In this document: positions 34,143-41,902 of the stretch, piece by piece
Layout of the letters: every line of letters begins with the position of its first letter
Numbering within the stretch: position 1 is the first letter of the stretch
Virus record (IMG/VR): IMGVR_UViG_3300031857_000069
Location: 1 to 64,000 of that record
Length of the DNA: 64,000 bases
Origin: a virus
Direction: 5' to 3' (one strand)
Translations under genes and position numbers: made by a program
The notes under the pieces: model-generated
The model's database searches: none
Told to the model about the DNA's origin: nothing
What the model saw: only the letters and a program-made list of their open reading frames with translations

Positions 34143-34287
34143 TATGATGGGCAACAATCCTGTTTGTATTGTTGAGCAAGACAAGGGTGATGGTATGATG
34201 TTTCTTGCATCCGAGAATCAGAAATACTTCTTCTGGGTCAATGTAAACAACGATTGTCATTGGGAATGTGATTGGGAGGTATTATGA
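34087..34287 (+). CDS. Small unknown protein, paralogue of 56213 gene
   Basis: 66 aa. KSSKAKNRLCNMMGNNPVCI and FLASENQKYFFWVNVNND match in order the product at 56213 (SKKAKNRFSNIMNRIEICII, FLTSLNGRNHFWATLDND). A recurrent cyanophage family of unknown role. It overlaps the zinc-ribbon gene by 56 nt. Confidence 0.65.
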   Translation: MKRVTVRPKSSKAKNRLCNMMGNNPVCIVEQDKGDGMMFLASENQKYFFWVNVNNDCHWECDWEVL

Positions 34288-34457
34288 ACTACTTGTGCTT
34301 GGTTGATGGTCTGGTAGAATATGGGAGCACAAGTCTCTCTGACTTCGCACACTATCAACTGATGTATGCCGAAGAACACCAAGATGCTGATGTTCAGTAC
34401 CTGACTCTGACCGATGAAGAGTATGATGCTATGTTCCCTTGTGAGGAAGAAGAATGA
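34284..34457 (+). CDS. Small acidic unknown protein
   Basis: 57 aa, ATGA overlap on both sides. Very acidic, ending EEEE. Not recognised. Confidence 0.6.
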   Translation: MNYLCLVDGLVEYGSTSLSDFAHYQLMYAEEHQDADVQYLTLTDEEYDAMFPCEEEE

Positions 34458-34636
34458 AACCTAAGTTTTATGTCATTTTAGAACAGGCAATTGAAGAGGG
34501 TGTGCGTCAAGGATGGCATCGGGCACACAAACATGTAGAAAACCCCAGTGAAGGTGCTGTGATTGAGCATATTGAAGATGCTGTGATGTCTGCGATTCAC
34601 GAATACTTTACTTTTCCTGAGGACGAATACCAATGA
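34454..34636 (+). CDS. Small helical unknown protein
   Basis: 60 aa, coupled by ATGA. YVILEQAIEEGVRQGWHRAHKH suggests one long helix followed by an acidic helix. Not recognised. Confidence 0.6.
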   Translation: MKPKFYVILEQAIEEGVRQGWHRAHKHVENPSEGAVIEHIEDAVMSAIHEYFTFPEDEYQ

Positions 34637-34923
34637 GTTTTTCTAAAACTGTTTCTGTTGTTGCTGCCCTTGCTAGTATTTTTAGTGTGGGTCTTGCAAG
34701 TTGGAAGATTTCTGAGGATATTAAAAACGCACAAACTGCTCCTCTGGAACAGACTCTGGAACAGAAAATCCAAGAACTTGAAAAGAAACTAGAAGAACCA
34801 GCACAACCAGCACAACCAGTTGAGCAAGTGGCACAACCTCAAGTGCAAGCAGTTCAACAACCCGTTATACTACCTCCAGTAGCACCACCCCCTGTGCCAC
34901 CTGAACAACCTACAAATCCATGA
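34633..34923 (+). CDS. Membrane-anchored Pro/Gln-rich protein
   Basis: 96 aa. A membrane segment or uncleaved signal at about 5-25 (TVSVVAALASIFSVGLASW), a short coiled coil (EQTLEQKIQELEKKL), and a Pro/Gln/Val tail. The layout resembles inner-membrane spanin-like or anchored linkers, but no lysis context is seen. Confidence 0.6.
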   Translation: MSFSKTVSVVAALASIFSVGLASWKISEDIKNAQTAPLEQTLEQKIQELEKKLEEPAQPAQPVEQVAQPQVQAVQQPVILPPVAPPPVPPEQPTNP

Positions 34924-35369
34924 AAACCTACACTCTCACTATCACAGAAGAACAGGCACGGGCACTGCAATATGCTACTGATGTACTCCAACGAGTTCAG
35001 TTGGGGCAGTGGGAAGAGATTGTGGATTGGTTGCCTCTTAAAAAACCGACTGATTATACCAAACTTCACGAAGACACACGCACGATTGGCAATATTCTTT
35101 GCAATCATATGGTAGATGATATTGATTGTCCTCAAGTTTCTTTGGGTATTGGGCATCCAGACCTTCCCAAGAATAATGGAGTTCTTTATGACCTTCACTG
35201 TGTTATTCGTAAGAAACTTTCTTGGGAACGGGCAGTAGAAGAAGGTATTATTGAGAGTGAGGATTCGGAAAGAAAGTGGCCTGAAATGATGCAGGTATGC
35301 TATGATGACCCTATGAAATGGGGACACGAACCCCTTGCTAAAATGGAGAGGATTGATGAAACTCTTTGA
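34920..35369 (+). CDS. Unknown protein
   Basis: 149 aa. KTYTLTITEEQARALQYATDVLQRVQLGQWEEI at the start (a helical T4-like microgene pattern) and CYDDPMKWGHEPLAKM at the end. I recall relatives in other phages' accessory regions, without function. Confidence 0.65.
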   Translation: MKTYTLTITEEQARALQYATDVLQRVQLGQWEEIVDWLPLKKPTDYTKLHEDTRTIGNILCNHMVDDIDCPQVSLGIGHPDLPKNNGVLYDLHCVIRKKLSWERAVEEGIIESEDSERKWPEMMQVCYDDPMKWGHEPLAKMERIDETL

Positions 35370-35619
35370 CTATGAAACCTATGAGGACTATGGGAAAGAA
35401 TGGTTTCTCCAAGTTCTCTCATGCCGCAGATTTGCTCTGTTGGATATTACTCTCCAATGGGATGATTATGGATGTGATGATTTATTCCCAGCATTTCAGT
35501 TGAGTATTGGTTCCAGTCATTTGTTCGGTGGTTTTATCCGATACAAACGATTTCAATTTGATTGTAGTATAGTTGATTGGAAACCAAGAGACCTTCGTTG
35601 GTATAAAGAACACAAATGA
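35356..35619 (+). CDS. Small unknown protein, paralogue of 33105 gene
   Basis: 87 aa from ATG 35356. See the 33105 gene for shared motifs (DYGKEWFLQVLSCRRFALLD). It overlaps the previous gene by 14 nt. Confidence 0.65.
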   Translation: MKLFDYETYEDYGKEWFLQVLSCRRFALLDITLQWDDYGCDDLFPAFQLSIGSSHLFGGFIRYKRFQFDCSIVDWKPRDLRWYKEHK

Positions 35620-35807
35620 CGACTAGGGCACAAGAACTCCTAGATGCTTCTATGGAACTCACATTGCGACCACAGAAGGATGACCGCAAGAAACTGATTG
35701 CTTTTATCATCAACGAAGCAGCAGCACGACTTTGTACTGATTGTGGAGAACTTCAAAGTCCTGTTGATGTATTGTATGAACTTGCCAATGAGGTAGAAGC
35801 ACTATGA
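35616..35807 (+). CDS. Small unknown protein
   Basis: 63 aa, ATGA-coupled on both sides. Helical, with one CTDC pair. Not recognised. Confidence 0.6.
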   Translation: MTTRAQELLDASMELTLRPQKDDRKKLIAFIINEAAARLCTDCGELQSPVDVLYELANEVEAL

Positions 35808-36049
35808 GTAGAAAAAACAGAGCACAACAAGTAATGAATGAGTATTATAGTAAGTTGGGTCCAGGTCCAAATTATTATGATAATGCTGCCGTTGCTGCTG
35901 CTCTCCGTGAAGTAGTGGAGGGTCTCAATATTGAACCAGACCCTGACCGAGAATTGAGTATGGAAAAAAATTATTTCATCAAGGGACAGAAGTGGGTAAA
36001 GGGTGCTATACTGCGTCTTGCTGATGAGTTGGAGGACGATGAACTCTAA
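35804..36049 (+). CDS. Small unknown protein
   Basis: 81 aa, coupled. Basic start and acidic end, helical middle (AAVAAALREVVEGLNIEP). Not recognised. Confidence 0.6.
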   Translation: MSRKNRAQQVMNEYYSKLGPGPNYYDNAAVAAALREVVEGLNIEPDPDRELSMEKNYFIKGQKWVKGAILRLADELEDDEL

Positions 36050-36234
36050 TGGTTGAGAAAGTAAAGTTTGTAACTGTTACACGAACTATTGACATCACAA
36101 AAGGTATTCATTACCTTGATGCTATTGATGAGAATGGGTATCACTGGACAGCAGAAATGGATAACAGACAAGAGAAGTGGTTAGTGTATACAAAAGTGTG
36201 GACTAAAGACCCTCAAATGCCGTATGATATATGA
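36049..36234 (+). CDS. Small beta-rich unknown protein
   Basis: 61 aa. The start shares a base with the previous stop. Strand pattern KFVTVTRTIDIT, YLDAIDENGYHWTAEMDN. Not recognised. Confidence 0.58.
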   Translation: MVEKVKFVTVTRTIDITKGIHYLDAIDENGYHWTAEMDNRQEKWLVYTKVWTKDPQMPYDI

Positions 36235-36452
36235 AAAACTATCGTATCAAAAAAGTCACAGACGGACACTCAACCAGATATTACCCACAACACAAAAGAT
36301 TTGGATTGTTCTGGTATAATATATTTGTAGATGAATATAGGGATGGTGATTATTCTACATTTGAAGAAGCACAGTGGCACCTTTGTAACTTCTTGAGGAA
36401 ACCTGTGATAGAATACCTTGACTTTGATTGTGATTGTGGAGAACCTCTGTGA
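36231..36452 (+). CDS. Small unknown protein
   Basis: 73 aa. NYRIKKVTDGHSTRYYPQHK and WYNIFVDEYRDGDYSTFEEA look like the beta-beta-alpha arrangement of a common phage family for reading out small substrates; no function known. C-terminal CDCGEP. Confidence 0.6.
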   Translation: MKNYRIKKVTDGHSTRYYPQHKRFGLFWYNIFVDEYRDGDYSTFEEAQWHLCNFLRKPVIEYLDFDCDCGEPL

Positions 36453-36661
36453 CTGAACCCATTCGTCTATGTAAGGATTGTAAGCACTACAAGAAAGATT
36501 GGTGTGCTCGTATTACTGGATATGGAGACACATTTGACTTATGCCTCAATCCTCATCTGTCTGGAAATGTTGTGACTGGGAAATCTAATGGTGGTTTTTG
36601 TGATAATATGAGAAAGTATCACGGATGTGGAATGGAAGGTAAGTATTGGGAGGCAAAATGA
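36449..36661 (+). CDS. Small Cys-rich protein
   Basis: 70 aa from GTG 36449, which overlaps the previous stop as GTGA. CKDCKHYKKDWCARI, CLNPHLSG and GGFCDNMRKYHGCG suggest a metal-binding protein of a type repeated in many phages. Confidence 0.62.
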   Translation: MTEPIRLCKDCKHYKKDWCARITGYGDTFDLCLNPHLSGNVVTGKSNGGFCDNMRKYHGCGMEGKYWEAK

Positions 36662-36822
36662 CTGAAAAGTATTACTGCGATTACCCAACAGAACCTATTG
36701 GTGGTGATAATCCTTATTATCGTTGTTCTTATTGTAAGATTAGTGATCCACAAATCAACGGATACTTGGAAAATCACGAAGAATGGTGTGAGTATCGCAT
36801 AAAAATGGAGGCACGGAAATGA
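36658..36822 (+). CDS. Small zinc-finger protein
   Basis: 54 aa, ATGA-coupled on both sides. CSYCKISDPQINGYLENHEEWC fits a C2HC zinc finger. Confidence 0.6.
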   Translation: MTEKYYCDYPTEPIGGDNPYYRCSYCKISDPQINGYLENHEEWCEYRIKMEARK

Positions 36823-37406
36823 CTGAAATTGAAAAAACAAAAGCAGAAATTAAAGTGCTTGAAAAGAAACTCTCTTTCCTTGAAGAACTGGAAAAAACAA
36901 AATCACCAGTAGAAGAAGCATATAAAGATTGGATGGGTGTGTATCCTCCAACTAATCCAAGTGTTGATAATATTTTTGATATTAGGTGGAGAGCATTTCA
37001 AATGGGATATAATGCCTCAAAAGAAAAGAAAGTGAGTGAAAGTTTCCAAGCAGGTTATGAGTTTGCTTATCAACAAAATGTGAGTGAGTGGGAACCAACT
37101 CCACAAACACCAGAGCAAGTTGCTGATGGATTGAAAGGAGCATTCAGGGAAGCAGTCAAGCAAGGTGTAGTTTCATCTTCTACTAAACCACAAAATCTTA
37201 CTGATTTGATTTATGATTGGTGGGAAGATGTATTTACAACCAATAGTAATGATGATATGGAAACTTCTATTGAGGATTTGGTAGATAGGATTGAGTTGTT
37301 CTTACCGAAAGAACAATCTTCTGCTGGTTCTCAAAATGAGTATGTTGAATGCACGGTAGATGGTTTCAACGATTGTCTCAAGAAAATTAAGGGGAAACTA
37401 CGATAA
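36819..37406 (+). CDS. Unknown protein with N-terminal coiled coil
   Basis: 195 aa. A coiled coil (IEKTKAEIKVLEKKLSFLEE) is followed by repeated helical motifs RAFQMGYNASKE and FQAGYEFAYQQ, then an acidic region. The tandem GY-A motif resembles helical repeats. Not recognised. Confidence 0.65.
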   Translation: MTEIEKTKAEIKVLEKKLSFLEELEKTKSPVEEAYKDWMGVYPPTNPSVDNIFDIRWRAFQMGYNASKEKKVSESFQAGYEFAYQQNVSEWEPTPQTPEQVADGLKGAFREAVKQGVVSSSTKPQNLTDLIYDWWEDVFTTNSNDDMETSIEDLVDRIELFLPKEQSSAGSQNEYVECTVDGFNDCLKKIKGKLR

Positions 37407-37600
37407 TGCCATTCTTTCCCGACTGCTATGATGAGTGGGGGCTTTATAAGTTTACCTACGATGGAGACCACAAGATGTATGAAATGCTGTTTGAGGGCAC
37501 AGAAGAAGAGTGTCGTCAGTATGCTTACGACAACTATACTGATAAGGAGCAAACTAACATGTGCCTGATGGATTGGGAAGCAAGGGAGTGGAGTGTATGA
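37406..37600 (+). CDS. Small unknown protein
   Basis: 64 aa. Acidic and Tyr-rich (YDEWGLYKFTYDGDHKMYEM). The start shares a base with the preceding stop. Not recognised. Confidence 0.6.
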   Translation: MPFFPDCYDEWGLYKFTYDGDHKMYEMLFEGTEEECRQYAYDNYTDKEQTNMCLMDWEAREWSV

Positions 37601-37866
37601 CCCATGAGGAAATGCTAGAAGTTGCCGCACAACGAGAAGCAGAAAACAAAGCCTTAGAATCACTTGGAATTGATTATGGTGATTTTGAGGGTGAAGACGA
37701 TGTAGATTATTATGCACCGAATGGTGATTACATCAAGTCTTATCCACTTATCAATCGTGTAGAAGTGATTGGTAAGAATGGACGAGAGTTTGTTCAATAT
37801 GACTGCTCTAATGTTCAAATATCAGAACAAGATGAAGGACGTACACTCAAGGTATTTTTATCATGA
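37597..37866 (+). CDS. Acidic unknown protein
   Basis: 89 aa from ATG 37597 in an ATGA overlap. Acidic centre (DYGDFEGEDDVDYYAPNGDY) and a beta-like tail. Not recognised. Confidence 0.6.
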   Translation: MTHEEMLEVAAQREAENKALESLGIDYGDFEGEDDVDYYAPNGDYIKSYPLINRVEVIGKNGREFVQYDCSNVQISEQDEGRTLKVFLS

Positions 37867-38132
37867 GACTCATAGACCGATATAACGAATACTACAACGA
37901 TGAATGTGCTGCTGCTCCTTGGGGTTCTCTTACCAGCATGGAACATTTGCAGGCAACCACAATTCGTGCTGTGCTTTATGCCTTTGCCCGTAAGTATAAT
38001 ATGAAGGAGAGTATTTCTGTAGAAGATTTGAACAACCTTGCTGACCTGATTGAAGAACAAGGAAACGAAAGCAACAAGAGGCATGAGACAGTTATGAAAG
38101 TGGCACAAGAGCACTCCACAGATGCCACTTGA
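37863..38132 (+). CDS. Small unknown protein
   Basis: 89 aa. Helical (LQATTIRAVLYAFARKYNMK). Last gene before a new promoter, whose GGCACA box lies inside its 3' end. Confidence 0.6.
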   Translation: MRLIDRYNEYYNDECAAAPWGSLTSMEHLQATTIRAVLYAFARKYNMKESISVEDLNNLADLIEEQGNESNKRHETVMKVAQEHSTDAT

Positions 38133-38143
38133 TGCCCTATAAT
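38102..38143 (+). promoter_or_regulatory. Box-type promoter (GGCACA + TATAAT)
   Basis: GTGGCACA with GGCACA starting 38102, and TATAAT at 38138-38143, 36 nt apart. The leader GTCTCATACAC matches that after 28085. No -35 consensus is seen. Confidence 0.65.
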
Positions 38144-38169
38144 AGTCTCATACACAAAGGAACTCCCTA

Positions 38170-38406
38170 ATGCCTTTCTACACAAAACTTCCTGGAACTG
38201 ATGTGCTCCGCAGTAAGATTGATGTCTTCACGATGTCTGACCCTGATGATGAAAAGATTTTTCATCGGGTAGAACTTACAGTAGATAATGCTGGTGTCTT
38301 CATTACTTCCTGTGAAGGGGGTGCTCGTGAGGATATGAGTATCGCACAGAAGGATTTGGCAATCGCAGTTGCCCGTGCTATTCTGGAAGCATACGGAGAG
38401 GTTTGA
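38170..38406 (+). CDS. Small unknown protein
   Basis: 78 aa. Beta-rich (KIFHRVELTVDNAGVFITSC) then helical (IAQKDLAIAVARAILEAYG). First gene after a promoter. Confidence 0.65.
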   Translation: MPFYTKLPGTDVLRSKIDVFTMSDPDDEKIFHRVELTVDNAGVFITSCEGGAREDMSIAQKDLAIAVARAILEAYGEV

Positions 38407-38702
38407 TGACTTATTCACTCAACCAAGAAGCAAAAGCATTCTCATACACAAGAGAAGAACTCTTTAAGTGTATCACGAATATCGTAGCACATCCTCATAA
38501 AACCATCACAGAGCACGACCAATCCCGTGCTCTTGCAATTATGGTGGTGATTGATGATTACTACACCAATTATGTTCAAAGTGATAATAATGGTGGGTAT
38601 TGTGTCTATGAATGTGATGCTACTGACCTCACTGATTTTGTAAGGTTCAAACTTGGTATTGGAGATTATGATGCCGTTGATGTTTATGAGGTTTTGAAAT
38701 GA
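38406..38702 (+). CDS. Small unknown protein
   Basis: 98 aa from ATG 38406 (TGATG overlap). Helical N-terminal half, acidic C-terminal half with VRFKLGIGDYDAVDVYEV. Not recognised. Confidence 0.6.
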   Translation: MTYSLNQEAKAFSYTREELFKCITNIVAHPHKTITEHDQSRALAIMVVIDDYYTNYVQSDNNGGYCVYECDATDLTDFVRFKLGIGDYDAVDVYEVLK

Positions 38703-38923
38703 CAGAAGACCGCAACGATTTTCCAAAGGAAGAATGTAAGAATCCCGATGAGATTATCGTGCGGGATATTGATACATTTCATATGGAAGTGATGGGTCCT
38801 GATAGTGTGTGGATTGGGATTACTCGTAAAAATGGACAGATTGATCACTTTAATGTTATAGTGAAAGGTAAGAAGTTAAGCACCTTATGGTCTCCTAATA
38901 CAGGTAATCTAAATGAGATTTGA
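38699..38923 (+). CDS. Small acidic unknown protein
   Basis: 74 aa, ATGA-coupled. Strand pattern FHMEVMGPDSVWIGITRKNG and HFNVIVKGKKLSTLW. Not recognised. Confidence 0.58.
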   Translation: MTEDRNDFPKEECKNPDEIIVRDIDTFHMEVMGPDSVWIGITRKNGQIDHFNVIVKGKKLSTLWSPNTGNLNEI

Positions 38924-39125
38924 AAACCCAACAAAATGGGAACTCTTCCTTGATGGTTTCCATAACTTCTGGTATGCTTTGGATAGTTATGATACTATTG
39001 AGCACTTTCCAGATGATTTTTGGGAAGCACTTTCTTATGGTTGGATGCAAGAATATATTTTTCCTTATGATGACCCATTCAATCGCACTATTTCACCTGA
39101 ACGTAAGTTGAGGTTAGGGCAGTGA
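38913..39125 (+). CDS. Small aromatic-rich unknown protein
   Basis: 70 aa. FENPTKWELFLDGFHNFWYA and FWEALSYGWMQEYIF. Overlaps its neighbours. Not recognised. Confidence 0.58.
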   Translation: MRFENPTKWELFLDGFHNFWYALDSYDTIEHFPDDFWEALSYGWMQEYIFPYDDPFNRTISPERKLRLGQ

Positions 39126-39298
39126 ATGAGAAATCTAAAATATTCTATAACATCTGGTGCTGTGCATACCAACGCAGAGCATTATATAAAGGCACTGCTA
39201 GAGAGCACCGAGAGCACGAAACTATCCGTATGTGTCTTGATATGAAAGATGTAAAGTTCTACCAATTTGATACAGAAAAACCCAAACACTTGAACTAA
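39122..39298 (+). CDS. Small unknown protein
   Basis: 58 aa from GTG 39122 (GTGA overlap). FYNIWCCAYQRALYKGTARE with several His. Not recognised. Confidence 0.5.
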   Translation: MNEKSKIFYNIWCCAYQRRALYKGTAREHREHETIRMCLDMKDVKFYQFDTEKPKHLN

Positions 39299-39299
39299 A

Positions 39300-39470
39300 A
39301 TGAATGATGCACATTATGGTTGGGTAATCAATACTCATTATGATTGGATCAATATGCTCACTCGAATGGAGCAGAAGAAACCACAACGATTTGAAGAGTT
39401 TCAGTATTCACAACAGACAATTTATCATCACCTAGATAAGTTGCAACACGAACAGCATCTTTATGACTAA
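39300..39470 (+). CDS. Small unknown protein
   Basis: 56 aa. AHYGWVINTHYDWINMLTRM then a charged helical end. Starts 1 nt after the previous stop. Confidence 0.5.
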   Translation: MNDAHYGWVINTHYDWINMLTRMEQKKPQRFEEFQYSQQTIYHHLDKLQHEQHLYD

Positions 39471-39645
39471 TTTTAATGATTGGTTTGAAGAGATGGAAGG
39501 GTTCTCATTCCGCTCTGAGCGGTTCTATGATGACTTTGATTATGCTGCTAAAACAAATGATTACGGAGCAATCATCAAGTGGTTACAAGCGGCATATCAA
39601 CTAGGATATGAAGAAGGACAACGACTTTATGGAGGAACTGAATGA
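39463..39645 (+). CDS. Small acidic unknown protein
   Basis: 60 aa. FNDWFEEMEGFSFRSERFYD and LQAAYQLGYEEGQRLYGG. Overlaps both neighbours. Not recognised. Confidence 0.55.
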   Translation: MTNFNDWFEEMEGFSFRSERFYDDFDYAAKTNDYGAIIKWLQAAYQLGYEEGQRLYGGTE

Positions 39646-39803
39646 ACTTTACACCTGAACAATATAAACTCATTTACACTGCTGTGCGTCGTTATCAGTA
39701 TGATAAGACCGTGCTGAACAGTAAAGAGTATCATACCTGTGGTGAGGTGCTTGACGAATTGTTTGATGCCGTGTATACTCAACGTGTTGAGCAACCTACC
39801 TGA
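39642..39803 (+). CDS. Small unknown protein
   Basis: 53 aa in an ATGA overlap. Helical (FTPEQYKLIYTAVRRYQYDK). Not recognised. Confidence 0.55.
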   Translation: MNFTPEQYKLIYTAVRRYQYDKTVLNSKEYHTCGEVLDELFDAVYTQRVEQPT

Positions 39804-39976
39804 TGGATTACAGCGAAGAGTTTCCGTTTGATCAATTTCCATGGAAGTTGATTCATAAGGATGGAAAAGAAACACGTAAATGTTACTTTCAAACAGAAGA
39901 ACATCGTAAAAAGCACATTGATCGCTACAACCTTAAAAAGAAAGACATTCAATTAAGTTACAAATATGACAATTAG
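39803..39976 (+). CDS. Small unknown protein
   Basis: 57 aa. Its ATG shares a base with the previous stop (TGATG). Basic C-terminal half (EHRKKHIDRYNLKKKDIQLS). Not recognised. Confidence 0.52.
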   Translation: MDYSEEFPFDQFPWKLIHKDGKETRKCYFQTEEHRKKHIDRYNLKKKDIQLSYKYDN

Positions 39977-40130
39977 AACTTTTGTTGATAAGCATGGTAA
40001 TGAGTGGAACTGGGAAGAAACTCCTGCTGTTGTAGAAGCAGTCAAGAATCTATCTTTGTTTGCTGGTAATTATGAAGGACCACTCTATGCACCTCATCCT
40101 GATTTGAAAAATGGAAAAAAAACTGATTGA
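39966..40130 (+). CDS. Small unknown protein
   Basis: 54 aa, overlapping both neighbours. FVDKHGNEWNWEETPAVVEA. Not recognised. Confidence 0.48.
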   Translation: MTIRTFVDKHGNEWNWEETPAVVEAVKNLSLFAGNYEGPLYAPHPDLKNGKKTD

Positions 40131-40317
40131 TGATTGCTTCTATGTTGAGCAAAAAAAGTATGGACTCTGGGATTCTACCGACAAAGATGGTAACGGACTG
40201 GTCACGTCTCTCACTGAAGAGCAATGTGTATCAGCAACCCGTTATGTTCTTAAAGGACGGCAGGAAGGTTTCCCTGAATCCAAAACTCATGAAGGAACTG
40301 TAGGTGGAAAACTCTGA
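40111..40317 (+). CDS. Small unknown protein
   Basis: 68 aa. DDCFYVEQKKYGLWDSTDKD then SLTEEQCVSATRYVLKGRQE, a strand-then-helix layout that recurs in phage microgenes. Confidence 0.58.
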   Translation: MEKKLIDDCFYVEQKKYGLWDSTDKDGNGLVTSLTEEQCVSATRYVLKGRQEGFPESKTHEGTVGGKL

Positions 40318-40468
40318 TCATCCATATCATGTTTTAGATCCTACTACGCCATGGTATGAGTGGTTATGTTACTGTGAGATCTGTCATCAACTAGATGTTA
40401 AAGATCAACCAAATATGAGAAGATATATGGGATATCGAAACTATCTTAAATCTGTAGGTGTATTATGA
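40304..40468 (+). CDS. Small Cys/Trp unknown protein
   Basis: 54 aa from GTG 40304. WYEWLCYCEICHQLDVKD has a possible CxCxxCH metal site. ATGA overlap with the next gene supports it. Confidence 0.48.
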   Translation: MENSDHPYHVLDPTTPWYEWLCYCEICHQLDVKDQPNMRRYMGYRNYLKSVGVL

Positions 40469-40692
40469 TTGGAACAAATTGGTTTCAAAAGAAATGGGGA
40501 CTAGAAGATCCTGTTTTGATTGATGAACTCTATACCAGAGTTGTTGAGTTAGAGCAACGTGTTAAAGTTCTTGAAGAAGAGAATATCAATACGACTAACT
40601 CAATATACGAAATTTTTAACAGTCTTGAAGCACGTATTGACATCCTTGCATCCGAACCTTATAATCTTGATAGATTTTCACTTAACAAATAA
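40465..40692 (+). CDS. Small coiled-coil protein
   Basis: 75 aa. LYTRVVELEQRVKVLEEENI is a clear coiled coil. Function unknown. Confidence 0.6.
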   Translation: MIGTNWFQKKWGLEDPVLIDELYTRVVELEQRVKVLEEENINTTNSIYEIFNSLEARIDILASEPYNLDRFSLNK

Positions 40693-40892
40693 TGTACGAA
40701 ACTCTAACTGAATTTGAAAGAGCACTTGCCCGATTCGGGGACAAAGTGCAATATATTGTAGGACTTGAAATTTCTGATAAGATGTCTCCCGAAGTAGCAT
40801 ACCAAGAAATTAAAGAAATGCTGAAAGAATTGAAAAAACTTCGTAAAGCAGAAAAACAAACTTGGATAAATGATATTCATATTGATATGTGA
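40692..40892 (+). CDS. Small helical protein
   Basis: 66 aa. Charged helix AYQEIKEMLKELKKLRKAEK. The start shares a base with the previous stop. Not recognised. Confidence 0.6.
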   Translation: MYETLTEFERALARFGDKVQYIVGLEISDKMSPEVAYQEIKEMLKELKKLRKAEKQTWINDIHIDM

Positions 40893-41056
40893 TGGAAGAC
40901 TCACTTAAAATAACAGAGAACGAGGATGGATCGTTCACAATGGATTGGGACAAGGAAGATCCAAATTGGAAATGGTTAAATGGGTTGACATCCAAAGAGA
41001 TTTCCATTATAGTACAGCAAGCAATTGAGGAAGAACTCAAACGTCATGGCAATTAA
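40892..41056 (+). CDS. Small acidic unknown protein
   Basis: 54 aa. ENEDGSFTMDWDKEDPNWKW then SIIVQQAIEEELKRHG; a short family common in phage microgene blocks. Not assigned. Confidence 0.55.
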   Translation: MEDSLKITENEDGSFTMDWDKEDPNWKWLNGLTSKEISIIVQQAIEEELKRHGN

Positions 41057-41639
41057 GTATCAGAAAGTTTGGGATACAATGAATGATCTTGAGATGATCA
41101 TTGCAAAGGTCGTCTCTGCCCGTGAAATGATTGATGTTGCAAACGAATGTTGCAGTAACAATCAACAAGAACGTGCAGAGGCCATGACAATGGCAGCATA
41201 TGAGTTTCTTGGATACTTCATTGAGGAGTTTGATGAGAAGTTTAAACTTGCTTGGCAGGCAACTGTTGGTGACTTGCGTGATGGTGATGTAAAAAACCCT
41301 CTGACTTGTGATAAAGATGATCCATCACCCGAATGCAAAGATGCTTGGAACTCTTTCTGGGAAAGCACTGGTTCAACCGTAAGTAGTGTTCGGTACACTG
41401 ATGAGGAACTGAATGCAATGTGTGATGCTGCAGAAAAACAAGAAAAAGCAGATAAGGTTGTAAAGTGGCAACTTCCTGTTGAATTAGAACCAAGTGGTGA
41501 ATGTTTTGTAACTTTCCCAGATGACCTTCTTGAAGCAGCAAACCTAAAGGAGGGTGATCAGGTTGAATGGGTTGATAATGGCGATGGATCTTATACACTT
41601 ACTAAAGTGTCTAAACCACTTGGAATGGATGAGTGTTGA
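41046..41639 (+). CDS. Unknown protein with C-terminal AbrB-like domain
   Basis: 197 aa from ATG 41046. Helical N-terminal 90 residues, a DC-P-rich middle, and a C-terminal swapped-hairpin AbrB/MazE-type domain (ECFVTFPDDLLEAANLKEGD, VEWVDNGDGSYTL). Such domains bind DNA as dimers, so a transcription role is possible. A second AbrB-like protein is at 61128. Confidence 0.6.
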   Translation: MAIKYQKVWDTMNDLEMIIAKVVSAREMIDVANECCSNNQQERAEAMTMAAYEFLGYFIEEFDEKFKLAWQATVGDLRDGDVKNPLTCDKDDPSPECKDAWNSFWESTGSTVSSVRYTDEELNAMCDAAEKQEKADKVVKWQLPVELEPSGECFVTFPDDLLEAANLKEGDQVEWVDNGDGSYTLTKVSKPLGMDEC

Positions 41640-41809
41640 TGCTTGAAACTCTTATTTGTGGTTATAATCTATTCTGTCATGTAAAAAATGTGGTAGAATA
41701 TCCAAGAACACAAATACCTGTGGTAAAATACTATGAAGCAGGTAAGTCTTGTTATGTAAATGGAACTTTTTATACTAAATGTGAGGATCGATTAAATGGC
41801 ACTAAATAA
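41639..41809 (+). CDS. Small unknown protein
   Basis: 56 aa. The start shares a base with the previous stop. Four Cys are scattered through it. Last gene before the regulatory hairpin. Confidence 0.5.
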   Translation: MLETLICGYNLFCHVKNVVEYPRTQIPVVKYYEAGKSCYVNGTFYTKCEDRLNGTK

Positions 41810-41819
41810 TATTACCTGA

Positions 41820-41889
41820 TTTGCTCGCACTTATCGGGAGGGGGGGGTGAAAGTCCCTCCTTTTTAATATAAATAGATATGCGAGCAAA
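41820..41889 (+). promoter_or_regulatory. Inverted repeat, terminator and late promoter
   Basis: TTTGCTCGCA (41820-41829) and TGCGAGCAAA (41880-41889) are perfect arms. Between them is a G-rich terminator hairpin (GGAGGG/CCCTCC then TTTTT, about 41837-41865) and TATAAATA (41868-41875), the exact T4 late consensus. The right arm ends 13 nt before the start of the endonuclease gene. Same design as at 32095-32168. Confidence 0.72.
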
Positions 41890-41902
41890 TTAGAGTAGAA
41901 CT

